Shown piece by piece: positions 62,836 through 64,000 of a DNA stretch of 64,000 bases. Below the pieces are notes generated by a model. It saw only the letters and a list, made by a program, of their open reading frames with translations. It ran no database searches and was not told the origin of the DNA. Origin of the DNA: Varibaculum cambriense. Lineage in GTDB: Bacteria > Actinomycetota > Actinomycetes > Actinomycetales > Actinomycetaceae. Position numbers and translations under genes: made by a program. The first letter of the stretch is position 1; every line of letters starts with the position of its first letter. The stretch is from assembly GCF_022133705.1 (NCBI RefSeq), contig NZ_JAKNHJ010000015.1:1-64000 (forward strand), in the 5' to 3' direction.

Positions 62836-62924
62836 GGACAGCTCAACCCCCGCAGCGGCAAAGCCGCTGCTTAAGTACCCAAATTGCACGGCAAATCACA
62901 CCCACTCACGTAAGGAGAACCATC

Positions 62925-63350
62925 ATGTCCAACCCCTTCAACAACGGCACCATCGTCGGCAACGCAGCTCGCGCACCCAAGCTGTTCGAGCACGCAAACG
63001 GCGGCGCGACGGTGAAGCTCAGCGTCTATGCGCGCAACACCTTCAAGAACAAGTCCACCGGCAAGGTGGAAAGCGAGATCGTGGAGCTGACCGGCTACGT
63101 CCAGGACGCCGCGAACCCCGGTGTGTTCGGCTGCATCGGCTCCGGCGATCGCGTTGCGGTGAGCTACTCGCTCAAGACCGACGTCTACACCGACAAGGAC
63201 GGTGTGAAGCAGTACCCGCTGGTGGCGCGCATCGACACGGTGCAGCTGATCGATTCCAAGAAGGAGTCCGCTGCTCGCGCTGCCCGTCGCGGAGGCGAGG
63301 CGGCGACCGCCGCCCTGGCTGGCGCTGAGGGCGAAGAAGTACCGTTCTAA
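62925..63350 (+). CDS. ssb: Single-stranded DNA-binding protein (element-encoded)
   Basis: 141 residues of an OB-fold: NNGTIVGNAARAPKLFEH, VKLSVYARNTFKNKSTGKVE, then SGDRVAVSYSLKTDVYTDKDG and an acidic C-terminal tip ending EEVPF (like the D-D-x-P-F tip that binds partner proteins). ATG 62925 follows TAAGGAG. A perfect terminator follows. Carriage of its own SSB is common in conjugative and mobilisable elements. Confidence 0.88.
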   Translation: MSNPFNNGTIVGNAARAPKLFEHANGGATVKLSVYARNTFKNKSTGKVESEIVELTGYVQDAANPGVFGCIGSGDRVAVSYSLKTDVYTDKDGVKQYPLVARIDTVQLIDSKKESAARAARRGGEAATAALAGAEGEEVPF

Positions 63351-63356
63351 CTACGA

Positions 63357-63390
63357 AACCCCGCAGGGAAACCTGCGGGGTTATTTTTTC
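63357..63390 (+). terminator. Rho-independent terminator after ssb
   Basis: AACCCCGCAGG (63357-63367), loop GAAA, CCTGCGGGGTT (63372-63382), then ATTTTTTC. Confidence 0.93.
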
Positions 63391-63919
63391 AACCATTTCA
63401 CACGCCAATTTGCTGCGAATCACTTGTGCAGTTTTACGGTGCAGTGGTGCGGTGCTTTTACTGGCGTTTCTGCTGCGCAACTCACTGCACTATGTAGTGT
63501 CTGTGACATTTCATTAACACGTAGGTTGCACTGTGTATTGGGCACCCATTTCATCGACACGTTTACTGCGCAATCAAATGCCCTGTCACTTTAATGACAT
63601 GTGAATTGGGCAGTGAAGTGGTTTGTCATCCTATTGACACCTTTACTACGCGACAGAATGACAACGACATTCTGTCGGCCCTTCTACGGACATCTCTTCT
63701 GCGCAGCACATGCCCCGTCGTACACACCGACGTGCTGCGCACTATCTCCGCCACTCAACAGGCCAATTCACTGCGCAACGTAGTGACACCGGCCCCACCT
63801 AGCCGAGATTTCTTCGATTTTCGCTGAATATCAGCCGTTTACCCGCCGCCAATGACCTACGACGCCGACGGCCCCCTGTTAGGCCCGCAGAAGGCCGTAC
63901 AGGGCAGGGGAGAGCAGTG
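63391..63919. other. Non-coding region with repeats, downstream of ssb
   Basis: About 530 bp. Besides the 40-bp array it holds no supported gene. Short open frames on both strands lack start signals. The last 80 bp (63840-63919) are plain sequence preceding the end of a minus-strand gene. Confidence 0.6.
63505..63664 (+). repeat. Array of degenerate 40-bp repeats (four aligned units, with related sequence on both sides)
   Basis: Units start at 63505, 63545, 63585 and 63625, exactly 40 bp apart. Shared elements are a GTCA/CATT...TGACA-like half-palindrome and TTTACTGCGCA-like core (for example GTCATCCTATTGACACCTTT in unit 4). The GCGCA core recurs at irregular spacing on both sides (near 63412, 63474, 63699, 63736 and 63771). 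A 9-bp inverted repeat (GACAGAATG, 63652-63660; CATTCTGTC, 63668-63676) lies at the end. Candidate origin, partition or protein-binding array. Confidence 0.6.
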
Positions 63920-64000
63920 CTACAACTCCATACCGCCATCACGATCACGCTGCTGTTGCTGCTGGCGGCGCTTCTCGATGCGCTCGCGTGCACGCTGCTG
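63920..64000 (-). CDS. C-terminal end of a minus-strand gene, possibly a relaxase or mobilisation protein (partial)
   Basis: Only 26 codons are visible, reading QQRARERIEKRRQQQQQRDR and ending DGGMEL, stop TAG at 63922-63920. The basic, Gln-rich tail resembles the ends of relaxase/mobilisation nuclease proteins of actinobacterial elements, and the position in the element fits. The rest of the gene is outside the window, so the identity is tentative. Confidence 0.4.
   Translation of the reverse strand, partial: QQRARERIEKRRQQQQQRDRDGGMEL

Larger units (their letters stand above)
56347..64000 (+). mobile_element. Integrative element inserted at the 3' end of ychF (right end outside the window)
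   Basis: From 56347 the sequence becomes visibly richer in GC and codon use changes. The first gene is a large serine integrase 21 bp after the ychF stop. Cargo and maintenance genes follow: BcgI-like restriction-modification, resolvase scar, DUF4192 protein, a 47-residue ORF, SSB, a 40-bp-spaced repeat array and what looks like the end of a mobilisation gene. The boundary at the 3' end of ychF is the likely left attachment site; the other end is not visible. Confidence 0.75.

Noticed and set aside
63400-63800. CRISPR array
   Set aside because: Units are degenerate, mostly not identical, without unique spacers of fixed size and without cas genes nearby. Iteron-like binding sites fit better.

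Overview
The window reads as the chromosome of an actinobacterium of moderate GC content, most like Actinomycetaceae such as Varibaculum, Mobiluncus or Actinomyces. The pointers are a GTP-type PEP carboxykinase, a Z-prenyl synthase resembling mycobacterial Rv1086, a DtxR/IdeR-type iron box, LPXTG-type surface proteins with BspA repeats, and a fumarylacetoacetase-fold gene close to gltX. The genus is a guess from gene content.

Layout. 1-5.5 kb: tRNA-Pro and tRNA-Gly, then a beheaded ABC exporter, an FtsX-type permease, its ATPase and an S9 prolyl-oligopeptidase, which together look like the export and maturation end of a peptide (RiPP-like) cluster. 6-9.4 kb: a PadR-controlled ABC-2 transporter operon bounded by two copies of a dispersed intergenic repeat. 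9.5-12.2 kb: a small membrane protein, an alpha/beta hydrolase, two stranded phage tail genes with a likely -1 frameshift, and a VanZ-like protein. 12.4-14.5 kb: a divergent TetR/MFS efflux pair with a clear operator. 14.5-17.8 kb: a decaying stretch with a GIY-YIG nuclease lacking its front, a prenylcysteine-type methyltransferase with an amber codon, and a BspA/LPXTG protein with an ochre codon. 17.9-24.4 kb: an iron-boxed operon joining an ECF-type importer (S, T, fused AA') to a pair of IrtAB-like ABC half-transporters. 24.6-34.2 kb: pckG, KtrAB-type potassium uptake, a sortase-type surface protein, remnants of a cytosine methylase and a nitroreductase, and a ClbS-like protein. 34-56.3 kb: mostly housekeeping (SNF2 helicase, a degenerate FAH protein, MalY-type aminotransferase, gltX, tRNA-Gln, tRNA-Glu, hisS, nhaA, tRNA-Leu, AI-2E transporter, Z-prenyl synthase, hemolysin III, greA, LssY-C protein, xseA/xseB, ispH, a membrane esterase, ychF).

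56.35 kb to the window end is a GC-richer integrative element inserted at the 3' end of ychF. It carries a large serine integrase, a two-gene restriction-modification system with a BcgI-like layout (nuclease-methylase plus specificity subunit), a resolvase scar, a DUF4192 gene, a 47-residue ORF, an SSB gene, a 40-bp-periodic repeat array and, at the edge, what looks like the tail of a mobilisation protein on the minus strand. Its right end is not in the window.

The most unusual items are the 40-bp-spaced array beside the element's ssb, the BcgI-like system, the iron-regulated ECF/IrtAB hybrid operon, the truncated RiPP-like cluster at tRNA-Gly, and the run of nonsense-disrupted genes at 14.5-17.8 kb. 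All functions here are read from sequence motifs only; no database search was possible.
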